Shown here: piece after piece, positions 25,774 through 34,167 of the stretch
How positions within the stretch are numbered: position 1 is the first letter of the stretch
How the letters are laid out: every line of letters starts with the position of its first letter
DNA from: an uncultured Propionivibrio sp.
GTDB taxonomy: Bacteria; Pseudomonadota; Gammaproteobacteria; Burkholderiales; Rhodocyclaceae
NCBI RefSeq assembly: GCF_963666255.1
Contig: NZ_OY762656.1
Span: 1,984,001 to 2,048,000 of the forward strand
DNA length: 64,000 bases
Direction of reading: 5' to 3'
Made by a program: the position numbers and the translations under genes
The notes under the pieces: generated by a model
Told to the model about the DNA's origin: nothing
The model's input: only the letters and a program-made list of their open reading frames with translations
Database searches by the model: none

Positions 25774-27090
25774 CTAATCGTGGATCTTGTTGCGCATAGT
25801 GACCGAGCAGAGGAACGCCACAACCCCTAGACCGATTAGATACCAGGACAGGTAGTTCGTAGCACCGCCGTTTGCAGCAAGCAGCGCCGTAGCGACGATA
25901 GGTGCAAGACCGCCACCAATGGCACCGGAGACTTGAACAGCAAGCGATATTCCGCTGTACCGTACTTCAGCCGGGTATTGCGCTGCGAACATGGTCGATT
26001 GTGGACCGTACATAATCGAATAGATCAAGCTGAGCGCCGGGATGATGGCGAGCCAAATCGACAGTTCAGTCTTCTGCTGGAGCAACTGGAAGAACGGGAA
26101 AGCGAAGCCGATCAGACAGACCGTTCCAATCGCGTAAAGCCATTTTTGTCCGACGCGGTCACCCAGATGACCAAAGAACGGGATCGTGAAAATGATTGTC
26201 GCCGCGCCGAAAACGATAGCATTGAGGATCATCGGCTTCGGGATCCCCAAAGTGTTTGCCGCATACGAAAGCGTGAACGTGACGACCGTATAGAACCACG
26301 TCACTTCCGCGATGCGAGCGCCGATAACCCGCAGCGTCGCCCCAGGATGGCTCTTGATGACCTCCAGTGCCGGCACCTTGACTTCCCGCCCTTCCGACTT
26401 GAACTTCTCAAAGGCAGGAGATTCCGCGATCCGTACGCGGATATACCAACCCAACAACAACAAGATCGCGCTGGCCAAGAAGGGAACGCGCCATCCCCAT
26501 GAGAACAGATCGCTTTCGGGAAGCTTTGACACCCAGGCCATTGCGAGTGAAGAAAGGACCAAACCGAAGCCGACGCCCGCCTGCGGAAGAGCGCCAAACA
26601 GCCCCTTCTTGCCTTCTGGCGCGTGTTCGATGGACATCAGAACAGCTCCGCCCCACTCGCCGCCGATCGAAATGCCCTGGATCAGTCTCAAAGTCACGAG
26701 AGTTAGTGGCGCCCACAGCCCAATCTGATCATAGGTGGGAACAAGTCCAATCAACGTGGTTGGAATACCCATGAGGAATAACGTGATCATCAGCATCGAT
26801 TTTCGACCGACGCGATCCCCAAAGTGGCCAAAAAGCAATCCACCAAACGGCCTAGCAAAAAATCCGACGGCGTAGGTGCCAAAGGCGGCCAAGGTCCCGA
26901 GCAGAGGATCGAGGTTGGGGAAAAACAGTTTGTTGAAGACCAAAGCCGCTGCGGTTCCATAAAGGAAAAAGTCGTACCACTCGATGGTCGTGCCCATGAG
27001 GCTTGCCAGGCCGACGGTCACGTAGTGAGCGGCCCCTCGACGTTTTGCCTCTGTACGTAATGAGATCTCTCCCGCTTTAACGCTCGACAT
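25774..27090 (-). CDS. MFS transporter, MHS (metabolite:H+ symporter) type
   Basis: A 438-residue permease with 12 predicted helices. The N-terminal GTTIEWYDFFLYGTAAALVF and LLFGHFGDRVGRKSMLM motifs are diagnostic of the MHS branch, which imports citrate, ketoglutarate, shikimate and aromatic acids. RLIQGISIGGEWGGAVL is the conserved helix 4 segment. It is expected in the inner membrane as a proton symporter for the substrate of this operon. It is preceded by the MBL-like gene (gap about 155 bp) and followed at once by the isomerase. Confidence 0.92.
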   Translation of the reverse strand: MSSVKAGEISLRTEAKRRGAAHYVTVGLASLMGTTIEWYDFFLYGTAAALVFNKLFFPNLDPLLGTLAAFGTYAVGFFARPFGGLLFGHFGDRVGRKSMLMITLFLMGIPTTLIGLVPTYDQIGLWAPLTLVTLRLIQGISIGGEWGGAVLMSIEHAPEGKKGLFGALPQAGVGFGLVLSSLAMAWVSKLPESDLFSWGWRVPFLASAILLLLGWYIRVRIAESPAFEKFKSEGREVKVPALEVIKSHPGATLRVIGARIAEVTWFYTVVTFTLSYAANTLGIPKPMILNAIVFGAATIIFTIPFFGHLGDRVGQKWLYAIGTVCLIGFAFPFFQLLQQKTELSIWLAIIPALSLIYSIMYGPQSTMFAAQYPAEVRYSGISLAVQVSGAIGGGLAPIVATALLAANGGATNYLSWYLIGLGVVAFLCSVTMRNKIHD

Positions 27091-27245
27091 GTTGTTCCCT
27101 CCAGTTATGAATTTCTAAAACGATTGCACCGTTCAGTAGTGAAGCCATCCTCGCGAATGACCTAACAGGGCCTATTCCCTCGCCGCTTCGTCGGTTATCT
27201 GAGGCAGCCGACGAATTGCTTGGGCGGCGACAATTGCGACCCTTG

Positions 27246-28085
27246 TTACTGGAACAGCGTGGGCGTTTCGATCGGATTGACGTTCAGCTCAAATCCGGGC
27301 TCCGCCACGAACACCTGAATGCTCGGGAAACGGCTCGTGATCGCTCGCACGAAGTCGGCAGGCGGCTCAGACTTCGCGCCCATCATTCGGAAAAGCATTT
27401 CATGCGGAGGGTACAGAACGACGACCTTGGGCTTCAGGGCAGCTACGCCACGGGCGAGGTCCTCCATGAAATTGAGCTGCATGCCGCCGAGCAGGATGTC
27501 GGTCTTGAATCGCCGGCCGAGATCAGTGATCTCCTCGTCCGTCATGCCGTAATTGAAGCCCTCGTTGTAATTGAGGACTGTGAGTCCGCTGGGCAGCTTG
27601 ATGTGGAAGCCGGTAAACGGGGCGTAGAACGGCGCATTGGTGAGGCTGCTCCAAGCCCATGCCAGCTGAGTCGTGCTTCCCTTGAGCAATTGCTTGGTAA
27701 TGGAAGTCACCAGATTGATGTCTCGGTGCTTCCAGGGGAACGCCGTAATTTCGAAGCCGGGAAATTTCGCGGCTTCAAACTTCGCGGGGTCGAGGGCCTT
27801 TACCTTTTCCGGGTACAGCTTGCGTCGCTTCATCAGGAACTTGCACGCCGTCGGGGACGAAACAACGGTCGCTCCCGAAGTACGGGCGACCACGGGCACA
27901 TCCAGAATGTGCTCCTCATGACCGTGCGTCACACAGATGTAGTCGGCACGGCTAAAGTCTTCCAGATGGAACCACTCGGCACCGCAATACGGCCTGAAGA
28001 AAGGATCGAACAACAGGCGGCCCTCGTCGGTGTCCAGACTCAGGGACGACCATCCGTAGTAATTCAGTTTCAGTTTTGCTGTCAT
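27246..28085 (-). CDS. Metallo-beta-lactamase-fold hydrolase
   Basis: A protein of about 279 residues from ATG 28085, which has a GAGG site at suitable distance. An ATG four codons upstream is also possible. It has an MBL-fold metal site, ICVTHGHEEHILD, with Glu replacing the usual Asp of HxHxDH. Later histidines (WKHRDIN and YPPHEM) may complete it. The layout resembles UlaG/RomA-type hydrolases that act on lactones or phosphoesters. It is tightly linked to the RidA gene upstream. An intermediate-opening role in the catabolic unit is an inference. Confidence 0.78.
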   Translation of the reverse strand: MTAKLKLNYYGWSSLSLDTDEGRLLFDPFFRPYCGAEWFHLEDFSRADYICVTHGHEEHILDVPVVARTSGATVVSSPTACKFLMKRRKLYPEKVKALDPAKFEAAKFPGFEITAFPWKHRDINLVTSITKQLLKGSTTQLAWAWSSLTNAPFYAPFTGFHIKLPSGLTVLNYNEGFNYGMTDEEITDLGRRFKTDILLGGMQLNFMEDLARGVAALKPKVVVLYPPHEMLFRMMGAKSEPPADFVRAITSRFPSIQVFVAEPGFELNVNPIETPTLFQ

Positions 28086-28103
28086 TTGCTTAAACATCCT
28101 CGG

Positions 28104-28565
28104 TTAGTTATCGATTTCAAATACCGCTTCAACCTCTACGGCCGCGTTGGCGGGTAAGCTAGCAACACCAATAGCGGCCCGGGCGTGCTTACCTTTTTCG
28201 CCCAGAACCTTCACAAGGAGGTCGGAGGCGCCGTTAATCACGTTCGGAATCGCTGCGAATCCAGCAGCGCAATTGACGAATCCTTTTACGCAGATGGCTT
28301 GGGTAACGCGATTCCAGTCTCCGTTTACCGCTTCTCTGAGCTGACCCAAAACGCCCAACATGCAAAGCTGGGCAGCCGAATTCGCGTCCTCCGGAGATAC
28401 GGCGGCTCCGACTTGCCCGACGTACTTCGGCGCTCCGTCTTGCATCGGGAGTTGCCCAGATATGAACACTTGGTTTCCGCTGGTCTTAAAGCCGACGTAA
28501 CTACCGACCGGGCGGGAAGGAGGCGGGAGCTGCAGACCAAGCTCCCTCAGGACGTTTTCAACCAT
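28104..28565 (-). CDS. RidA (YjgF) family protein
   Basis: A 153-residue RidA-family protein. Family features include SGNQVFISGQLPMQDG, the PEDANSAAQLCMLGVL helix and the tail ARAAIGVASLPANAAVEVEAVFEI. RidA enzymes deaminate reactive enamine or imine intermediates. This one is of the longer type found in catabolic operons. It is the first gene of the leftward unit RidA, MBL-hydrolase, MHS transporter and isomerase, with the hydrolase gene 6-18 bp downstream. A conserved Arg before AAIGV is in place. The substrate is unknown. Confidence 0.9.
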   Translation of the reverse strand: MVENVLRELGLQLPPPSRPVGSYVGFKTSGNQVFISGQLPMQDGAPKYVGQVGAAVSPEDANSAAQLCMLGVLGQLREAVNGDWNRVTQAICVKGFVNCAAGFAAIPNVINGASDLLVKVLGEKGKHARAAIGVASLPANAAVEVEAVFEIDN

Positions 28566-28821
28566 TCAAGCTATCTCCTAATGCTGTTGCTAATCCGAAG
28601 TCGGACGCTGTGTTGAGTTATAGAGGGAAATCGCCAGAGCTGGGGCTAGGCAAAACTCTCTGATGTCTCATGTGCTTGCGTCGTCTCAGTACGAGACTTT
28701 TACGTTTCGCGCATTATTCTGGAGCCAGCGAGGGTGTGCTATAGACCGTGGGGAATAGCAGTTATGCGCGCATTCAAGGCAAGAGCTTCTGCCTCGGAAC
28801 CCCTGAGAAGATTGAGTGCTT

Positions 28822-29120
28822 GCCCTGGAGCACAATGGCGATCTCTACGCCTGCGACCACTCTGTCTATCCCGAATACCGATTAGGGAACCTTCTGGAGA
28901 CGCTGGTCGGCGTGCTCGCCAACCAACAAGCTCCGAAAGATTTTGGACAAGACAAATCCCGAAGCCTCCCGCGTCAGTGCGTCGCGTGCACCTGTCGTTT
29001 CGCGTGCAACGGCGGCTGTCCCAAGCATCGCTTTTTGAAGACAGCGACGGGCGAACCGCTAAACTATTACTGTCAATCGCTTCAGCATTTCTTCGAACGA
29101 ACATGCTGGGCCCCGTCTAG
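28822..29120 (+). pseudogene. Remnant of a sulfatase maturase (SPASM region)
   Basis: About 300 bp closely match the gene at 21970 (its 22828-23120 part): ALEHNGDLYACDHSVYPEYR, then QCVACTCRFACNGGCPKHRF and GEPLNYYCQSLQHFFE. The radical SAM half and the SEC-C end are missing. Homology stops at about 29120 and the frame runs into unrelated sequence. There is no start or ribosome site. It is a truncated duplicate, separated from the full gene by the RidA/HCCA operon, so that operon may have been inserted between two maturase copies, or one copy was partly lost in a rearrangement. Confidence 0.82.
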
Positions 29121-29154
29121 CGACGATGGCTACACGTCTAGCGACAGATTGATA

Positions 29155-30660
29155 TCAACGTGCTTGGCAGATCATTTCCCTTACGGCAAACAGTGCTTCG
29201 GCGACGTGCCGGACACCGATCTCGATTGTCTCGGGCTCAAGCAATGCATACCCCATGACCAAACCCGCCAACTGCCGTTTTTCCCACGATGGTCTACAAG
29301 GGTTAAATAGTGAGCTAATCGGATAAACGCGGACACCGCGTTGCAGTGCTGCTTCGACGAGCAACTGCTCCACGTTTGCCGGCAGGGATCGAAACCAAAC
29401 CACCAAATGTAATCCACTAGCAGCACCCTGTACCTCGACCTGACCACCTAAATGCATATCCAGTGCTTTGACCAAAGCGTTCTGACGAGCTTGCTGAAGC
29501 CGCCGAATACGCCGGACATGCCTATTATAGCCTCCGGTCTCCAGTAATAGCGCCAAGGCTCGTTGCACTCCCGTCGCAGTATGTCGGTCAGTCAACCGTT
29601 TGGCTGCGGCGAAGATCTTTATCAGCGGTTTGGGCAGAACCAAATAGCCCAGGCGGAGCTGCGGAGAAAGCGTCTTTGAGAAAGTGCCGATGTGGATCAC
29701 GCATCCTCTGGCATCTAGCGATTGAAGCGTTTCTTCGGGGCGAACTGCATAGCGGTACTCACTATCGTAGTCGTCCTCAATGATCCACACCTTGCGTAAT
29801 GCCGCCCAGTCCAATAATTGCCGTCGTCGAGCGATGGGCAAAAATGATCCTAAAGGAAACTGGTGGGTAGGCGTAACGTAGGCCAGTCGTACGGTCCCCA
29901 GCCCGTCTAATTGATCTGTTACGAGGCCATGGTTATCAACGTCTACGCACTGCAGAGCAGCACCATAAGCCTCAAACACATGGTGCGCCATGCGATAACC
30001 CGGATTCTCGACGACTACGACGTCTCCAGGATCAGTGAGCAATCGGGCGCACAAATCCAGAGCTTGTTGCGAGCCATTGACGATCATGAGTTGGTCGATT
30101 GAACAGACCAGCCCTCGCGTTAGGCTCAAATGCGCTTGTAACTCGCGGCGAAGATCCGGATTGCCTAGGGGGTCTTCATATTCCAAGCGCCTGCCACGTT
30201 GACGTTCCACGGCGCGTACGGCCTTCATCCAGTTTAAGGAAGGGAAGTCGCTACCTGCTAAGGGTCCGTAAACGAAATCGATTTCTCCAGTTCGCGCCGG
30301 GCTCCAATCCGCAAGAGCCATGGTTGAGATACGCTCGCCAATTGCGGAAAGCCCAAGCATAAAAGAGGCCGCTGCCTGCTCATTGATGGGGTTTGAAAGC
30401 TTGGTGACGAGCGTTGCAGGAGCGGCCCCCGTAACTACCCGACTGGCAGCTCCCGGGAATGTCTCGATGAAACCATCTGCTGCCAGTTGCTCGTACACCA
30501 GCGACACAGTGGCACGTGACAGACCACGTTCCACAGCCAGAGCTCGTGTTGACGGCACCACAGCACCGGCGACGTAAGTGCCGTCTGCGATCCGGGACCG
30601 AAATTCCTCGTAAAGCCGGCGGCTCAGGCCTGTTTTGCTTCCTTTCTCCAAATGCATCAC
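29155..30660 (-). CDS. MocR/PdxR-type regulator (GntR-aminotransferase fusion)
   Basis: A 501-residue regulator. An N-terminal GntR winged helix (residues about 10-75, RLYEEFRSRIADGTYVAGAV, STRALAVERGLSRATVSLVY) is joined to a class I aminotransferase-like domain. The PLP lysine is in IHIGTFSKTLSPQLRLGY. Other PLP-fold blocks are MIVNGSQQALDLCARLL and WIIEDDYDSEYRY. Such proteins respond to PLP, GABA, amino acids or related amines. It is divergent from the PaiB-like gene with 114 bp between them and probably regulates it and the LysE gene behind it. Overall length is normal. Confidence 0.92.
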   Translation of the reverse strand: MMHLEKGSKTGLSRRLYEEFRSRIADGTYVAGAVVPSTRALAVERGLSRATVSLVYEQLAADGFIETFPGAASRVVTGAAPATLVTKLSNPINEQAAASFMLGLSAIGERISTMALADWSPARTGEIDFVYGPLAGSDFPSLNWMKAVRAVERQRGRRLEYEDPLGNPDLRRELQAHLSLTRGLVCSIDQLMIVNGSQQALDLCARLLTDPGDVVVVENPGYRMAHHVFEAYGAALQCVDVDNHGLVTDQLDGLGTVRLAYVTPTHQFPLGSFLPIARRRQLLDWAALRKVWIIEDDYDSEYRYAVRPEETLQSLDARGCVIHIGTFSKTLSPQLRLGYLVLPKPLIKIFAAAKRLTDRHTATGVQRALALLLETGGYNRHVRRIRRLQQARQNALVKALDMHLGGQVEVQGAASGLHLVVWFRSLPANVEQLLVEAALQRGVRVYPISSLFNPCRPSWEKRQLAGLVMGYALLEPETIEIGVRHVAEALFAVREMICQAR

Positions 30661-30774
30661 CCCAAACTGGTCTGGTGTTTTTTAAATAAACTGGCTATTG
30701 GCTAATGGCCAGTAATCTAGCACAGTGAGACCTACGCTGGAGATGTCTGCCAGACACTTACGAAAGGATGCCTC

Positions 30775-31407
30775 ATGTACCTCCCTCAGATATTCGCAGA
30801 ACCACGGATTGAAGAATTCCATCGCATCATCCGCGAGAACTCATTAGGCATGCTAGTGACGAACACAGCCAATGGTCTCGAAGCCAATCATCTCCCGTTT
30901 CTTTTGGATGAAAGACCAGAACGGGCCGATGTTCTTATTGCCCATGTTGCCCGTGCAAATCCGATCTGGTGTGAGGTCCACGACGGCGATCCCGTCCTCG
31001 TTGTCTTCCGTGGTGTTGATGGCTATATCTCGCCAAATTGGTATCCCGGCAAACAAGAAACACATCGACGGGTGCCGACCTGGAACTACGAGGTGGTTCA
31101 CGCCCACGGCACAATCCATATCCACGACGATGAGAAATTCGTCCGCGGTGTTGTCGGTCGCCTGACTCGCCAGCATGAGGCGGATCAGCCCACGCCCTGG
31201 AAAATGAGCGACGCACCACGAGATTTCATGACCGAAGAACTGAGCCATATCATCGGTATTGAAATCCGTCTGAGTTGTTTGCAGGGCAAGCGCAAGCTAA
31301 ATCAGCACCATAACGCACAGGACCGTGAGGGCGCTATCCGGGGACTGGAAGTGTGCGGTAACTACGGCTTGGCACAGGCTATGAAGGATTCGACACAAAC
31401 TTCATGA
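30775..31407 (+). CDS. PaiB-like FMN-binding protein
   Basis: A 210-residue protein of the FMN-binding negative transcriptional regulator (PaiB/DUF2470-like split-barrel) family. It starts MYLPQIFAEPRIEEFHRIIR, with VRHP-type residues replaced by NTANGLEANHLPF. YISPNWYPGKQETHRRVPTW is the family hallmark. GAAAGGA precedes the ATG by 7-8 bases. These proteins are thought to bind FMN and act on polyamine or amine stress. The direct activity is unclear. It is cotranscribed with the LysE-type exporter 40 bp on. Confidence 0.88.
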   Translation: MYLPQIFAEPRIEEFHRIIRENSLGMLVTNTANGLEANHLPFLLDERPERADVLIAHVARANPIWCEVHDGDPVLVVFRGVDGYISPNWYPGKQETHRRVPTWNYEVVHAHGTIHIHDDEKFVRGVVGRLTRQHEADQPTPWKMSDAPRDFMTEELSHIIGIEIRLSCLQGKRKLNQHHNAQDREGAIRGLEVCGNYGLAQAMKDSTQTS

Positions 31408-31447
31408 CTAGATACAAACTCCACTGCTTCAAAGAATCGTAGATCCG

Positions 31448-32065
31448 ATGACGTTCCTCACCTTCCTATTCGCCGCTGCGATTCTGGCAATTACCCCTGG
31501 CCCTGGCATTGCCTATGTCGTTGCTCGTACCGTAGCAGGAGGTCGACGTGAAGGTTTTGCGTCTTGCCTGGGGACAGGGTTCGGCGGCCTCGTTCATGTA
31601 TTTGCTACCGCACTCGGTTTGTCCTTAGTTCTCGCAAACTCAGCTTGGGCATTCAACCTTATCAAATACATCGGTGCTGCCTATCTCATATTTATGGGAG
31701 TGCGTATCCTCAAACGTCGCAAACACAGTGAAATCGCGCCTGCTGCTAGCGCTCAAGGAACTTGGCGAGCTTTCACGGAGGGAGCATTAGTTGAGGCATT
31801 TAACGTCAAGACAGCTCTATTTTTCGTGGCTTTTCTTCCGCAGTTTATTGTCCCCAGCGCCGTATTGGTGCCGCAACTGGTTCTGCTCGGATGCGTCTGC
31901 GTGCTGCTCAACACGCTCGCAGACGTGATCGCTGTATTCGGAGCGGTTCACCTGTTGAAATCGAGCGCAACTCAGGCCGGTCGGGCAAAAATGCTGAACC
32001 GCATATCGGGGGCAACGATGATCGTACTCGGTGTGTTTCTTTCTACAGCACGACGCGGAATGTAG
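31448..32065 (+). CDS. LysE/RhtB-family amino-acid exporter
   Basis: A 205-residue inner-membrane exporter with six hydrophobic segments. The start FLTFLFAAAILAITPGPGIAYVVARTVAGGRREG is the LysE/RhtB signature, and LIKYIGAAYLIFMGVRILKRR ends helix 3. FNVKTALFFVAFLPQFI is the conserved central loop. It would export an amino acid or amine. It is the second gene of the PaiB-like unit. The MocR regulator divergent to it may sense the exported compound or a relative. The specificity is not readable. Confidence 0.9.
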   Translation: MTFLTFLFAAAILAITPGPGIAYVVARTVAGGRREGFASCLGTGFGGLVHVFATALGLSLVLANSAWAFNLIKYIGAAYLIFMGVRILKRRKHSEIAPAASAQGTWRAFTEGALVEAFNVKTALFFVAFLPQFIVPSAVLVPQLVLLGCVCVLLNTLADVIAVFGAVHLLKSSATQAGRAKMLNRISGATMIVLGVFLSTARRGM

Positions 32066-32120
32066 GCAGAAATTGATGTTAAACTGAAAGCCCTGCAGTC
32101 GGACTAGACCGCAGGAAGTA

Positions 32121-32176
32121 GTAGAGACGACTCTGCTTCTTTGTTTTCGTCGGGGACGGCCCCATCGTTATGGGGA
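32121..32176 (+). promoter_or_regulatory. Guanidine-II riboswitch (mini-ykkC) with anti-SD hairpin
   Basis: Two small hairpins with the ACGR loops of the guanidine-II class are visible: AGAG-ACGA-CTCT (32123-32134) and GGGG-ACGG-CCCC (32152-32163), with a linker of 17 bases. The CCCCAT at 32160-32165 can instead pair with ATGGGG at 32170-32175, which is the ribosome site of gdx. Ligand binding would hold the second hairpin and free GGGGA. The downstream gene encodes a guanidinium exporter, the known target of this class. Confidence 0.9.
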
Positions 32177-32181
32177 ACCTG

Positions 32182-32508
32182 ATGAAACACTGGATAATTC
32201 TATGCGTGGCCGGGCTTTTTGAGGTTGTTTGGGCCATTGGCCTGAAACACACGGACGGTTTTTCGCGGCTTTGGCCATCCCTAGGAACGGGATTGGCTTT
32301 CATTCTCAGCATCGGCCTGCTCAGTTGGTCTATGCAATATGTACCGGCAGGCACCGCTTACGCCGTGTGGGTTGGCGTTGGTGTCGTCGGAACGGCTGTT
32401 GTTGGTATGGTGTTGTTGGGCGAAGTCGTCTCACTTGCCAAACTGATAAGCCTTAGCCTAATAGTATTTGGCATCGTGGGGCTGAAACTTTCGTCGGTCA
32501 ACATATGA
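32182..32508 (+). CDS. gdx: Guanidinium exporter Gdx (SugE), SMR family
   Basis: A 108-residue small multidrug-resistance protein with four membrane helices. [28 protein letters not shown] contains the essential Glu in helix 1 and the GLK-T-GF motif of the SugE/Gdx branch. These are proton-coupled guanidinium exporters. ATG 32182 is chosen since GGGGA lies 5-6 bases before it and that site is masked by the riboswitch. The upstream ATG at 32170 is inside the masking hairpin. The gene is about 110 bp after the LysE gene but has its own regulatory leader. Length is normal. Confidence 0.93.
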   Translation: MKHWIILCVAGLFEVVWAIGLKHTDGFSRLWPSLGTGLAFILSIGLLSWSMQYVPAGTAYAVWVGVGVVGTAVVGMVLLGEVVSLAKLISLSLIVFGIVGLKLSSVNI

Positions 32509-33045
32509 CCTGTAGGCGCAATATCATCGACCGGGCGTATCCGATTTTTTGTGTAAACGGGGTTTTGGTTAAAGCTGAGGGATACGCTCCTCGAACTGGA
32601 TGGCAAATCGATTCAGAGCGGCTTTTCGATCACGGATCGGCATGGCCATTTCTGGCTGATGTTGCGAAGACATGGCGTCAATTATCGATCTTCAAGACAA
32701 AAATCTCGTCACCAAGATCGAAGCCTCCGAAATGATCCACGGATTCATTCAACCCGGAACAGTCGGAGGCGCTTCGGCTAATAGAGGGCTTATCCGTTGC
32801 TATGCGCGAGAATGCCAACGGCCGAAATCGGCGCTACTTCGTCCTTTTCGGCAAGTTATTGCCAACGTCCGCAGTGGCCGATGACTTGCCCGTGATCAGT
32901 CGTTGCGAGCGGCCGCTTCACTCAGAGTTCGGCCGTAGCACTTCTGATACATAAGCGGGTGGATTAGGGGCGGATGTGAGTTTACTTGATGGTATGGCCG
33001 ACAGCGCTTAGCCGTACTCTGTAACAAAAAATATACCGATCTGAT
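32509..33045. other. Non-coding region after gdx
   Basis: A short frame of 76 codons overlaps the gdx stop at 32505-32735 but has no recognisable content. No other gene is supported. The region ends in the strong palindrome 33046-33083. Confidence 0.4.
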
Positions 33046-33083
33046 ATGGATACGCAGGCGAGAAATCTCGCCTGCGTATCCAT
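33046..33083. repeat. Perfect 17-bp inverted repeat
   Basis: atggatacgcaggcgag (33046-33062) and ctcgcctgcgtatccat (33067-33083) flank the loop aaat. It sits 2 bp beyond the stop of the leftward gene at 33086 and probably ends its transcript. There is no immediate U run on the minus strand, and on the plus strand only gttt follows. Confidence 0.8.
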
Positions 33084-33085
33084 GT

Positions 33086-34000
33086 TTAGTTATTCGGAAT
33101 ATTGGTTGAGGTGTGCTCTGCCTTCTCGGCCAGCTTGGCTGCCAACCCCGTCGTTGTGGATGTTGGACTCCCATCATCGACGGAGTCGTGCCCTATCGCC
33201 GAGAAAAACTCTTCGACAATATCGGGAGTCTCGTCCTCACTATCCTCGAATGCACCATTGGCAAGCGCCGACCGTGCGGCGGCTTCCAATGCCCGAATAT
33301 CCACGCCGGAGTCGTTGTGCTGCGCGGCTGTGATTCCAGCCTGAACCACCGCTTCTTTCAGCGTCATTCCGTCACGTAGGCATAAATCGACGTAGTAGAC
33401 CGGCGCTCGATGCGATTGGGTCGTCGATTTACCCCGCAACTTTAATTGCAACGGCAGATAGCGCGTTGCGCCGCCGCTGACGGCCTCGAAAAACTCCAGT
33501 CGGGCTGTCAAGGTCCGGATCGAATTAAAGCCCGTCGTCCGGAAGATGAAACACCCCAGTTCGTCCTCCTGACCTTCGACCTGAACATTCAAACGACCGT
33601 AGGGCTTGCACCCTCCCTTTTTGCCCATCTCGCACCCGCCCGGAGACGGGCAGGCGTATTCCTTCATCCCTTCGGAGGTCACTCCCTTGGCGGTTTCCCC
33701 GTTTCCGACACACAGCGGGCGCCCCGTTGTTTTGTCGAACAGGCTGTATTCCGCGCGGAGATTCAGATCGCTGGCGTTAAACAGCAGCGTGACGGGAATG
33801 GCACGGAGCTTTTCCGTAGCGGATGCTTCGAGCAATTTCTGATGCAGCGGATGCAAGAGCCAACCGTCTTTGGTTTGCACCTGCGTTGTAAGGGTAAAGC
33901 AGTCATCCTTTTCCGGCAGACGTTTGCCGTTACGTTCAACCACCTTGCCAATCGAAATGCGTCCGATCACTGGCGGTGTGATAGCGAGACCTTTAATCAT
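33086..34000 (-). CDS. Phage/ICE hydrolase or metal-binding protein
   Basis: A 304-residue protein found beside YqaJ and DUF932 genes on integrative elements, usually named 'hydrolase or metal-binding protein' and sometimes compared with recombination directionality factors. The start ATG 34000 has GGAG at a good distance. A Cys cluster CPSPGGCEMGKKGGC (about residues 117-131) is a likely zinc site, and the following KPYGRLNVQVEGQEDELG block is conserved. The tail is acidic and disordered. It lies downstream of the YqaJ gene with a leader hairpin between them. A role in single-strand recombination of the element is inferred from the neighbours. Confidence 0.72.
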   Translation of the reverse strand: MIKGLAITPPVIGRISIGKVVERNGKRLPEKDDCFTLTTQVQTKDGWLLHPLHQKLLEASATEKLRAIPVTLLFNASDLNLRAEYSLFDKTTGRPLCVGNGETAKGVTSEGMKEYACPSPGGCEMGKKGGCKPYGRLNVQVEGQEDELGCFIFRTTGFNSIRTLTARLEFFEAVSGGATRYLPLQLKLRGKSTTQSHRAPVYYVDLCLRDGMTLKEAVVQAGITAAQHNDSGVDIRALEAAARSALANGAFEDSEDETPDIVEEFFSAIGHDSVDDGSPTSTTTGLAAKLAEKAEHTSTNIPNN

Positions 34001-34018
34001 GATGAACTCCTGAAATAG

Positions 34019-34055
34019 AAAAAGCCGCTGTCCGGATTCGCTCCAGACAACGGCT
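34019..34055 (-). terminator. Terminator-like hairpin in the leader of the metal-binding gene
   Basis: agccgctgtc (34023-34032) pairs with gacaacggct (34046-34055), nine of ten. Five Ts follow on the minus strand. It lies just 19 bp before the ATG at 34000, so it may be a terminator of the YqaJ gene and also an attenuator of the next. Confidence 0.7.
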
Positions 34056-34167
34056 TGTGGTGCCATGGGGAATGGCTATGTGGAAACGGGGGGTCGATTG
34101 CTCAAGGCAGACGAGCGCCCCCGAAATTGACGTACGCTGAGGCCGATAGCCTCGGCCTTGCGCATGC

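Noticed and set aside
32505-32735. 76-codon frame overlapping the gdx stop
   Set aside because: The ATGA overlap looks like coupling, but the sequence shows no family features and no conserved hydrophobic or charged pattern.
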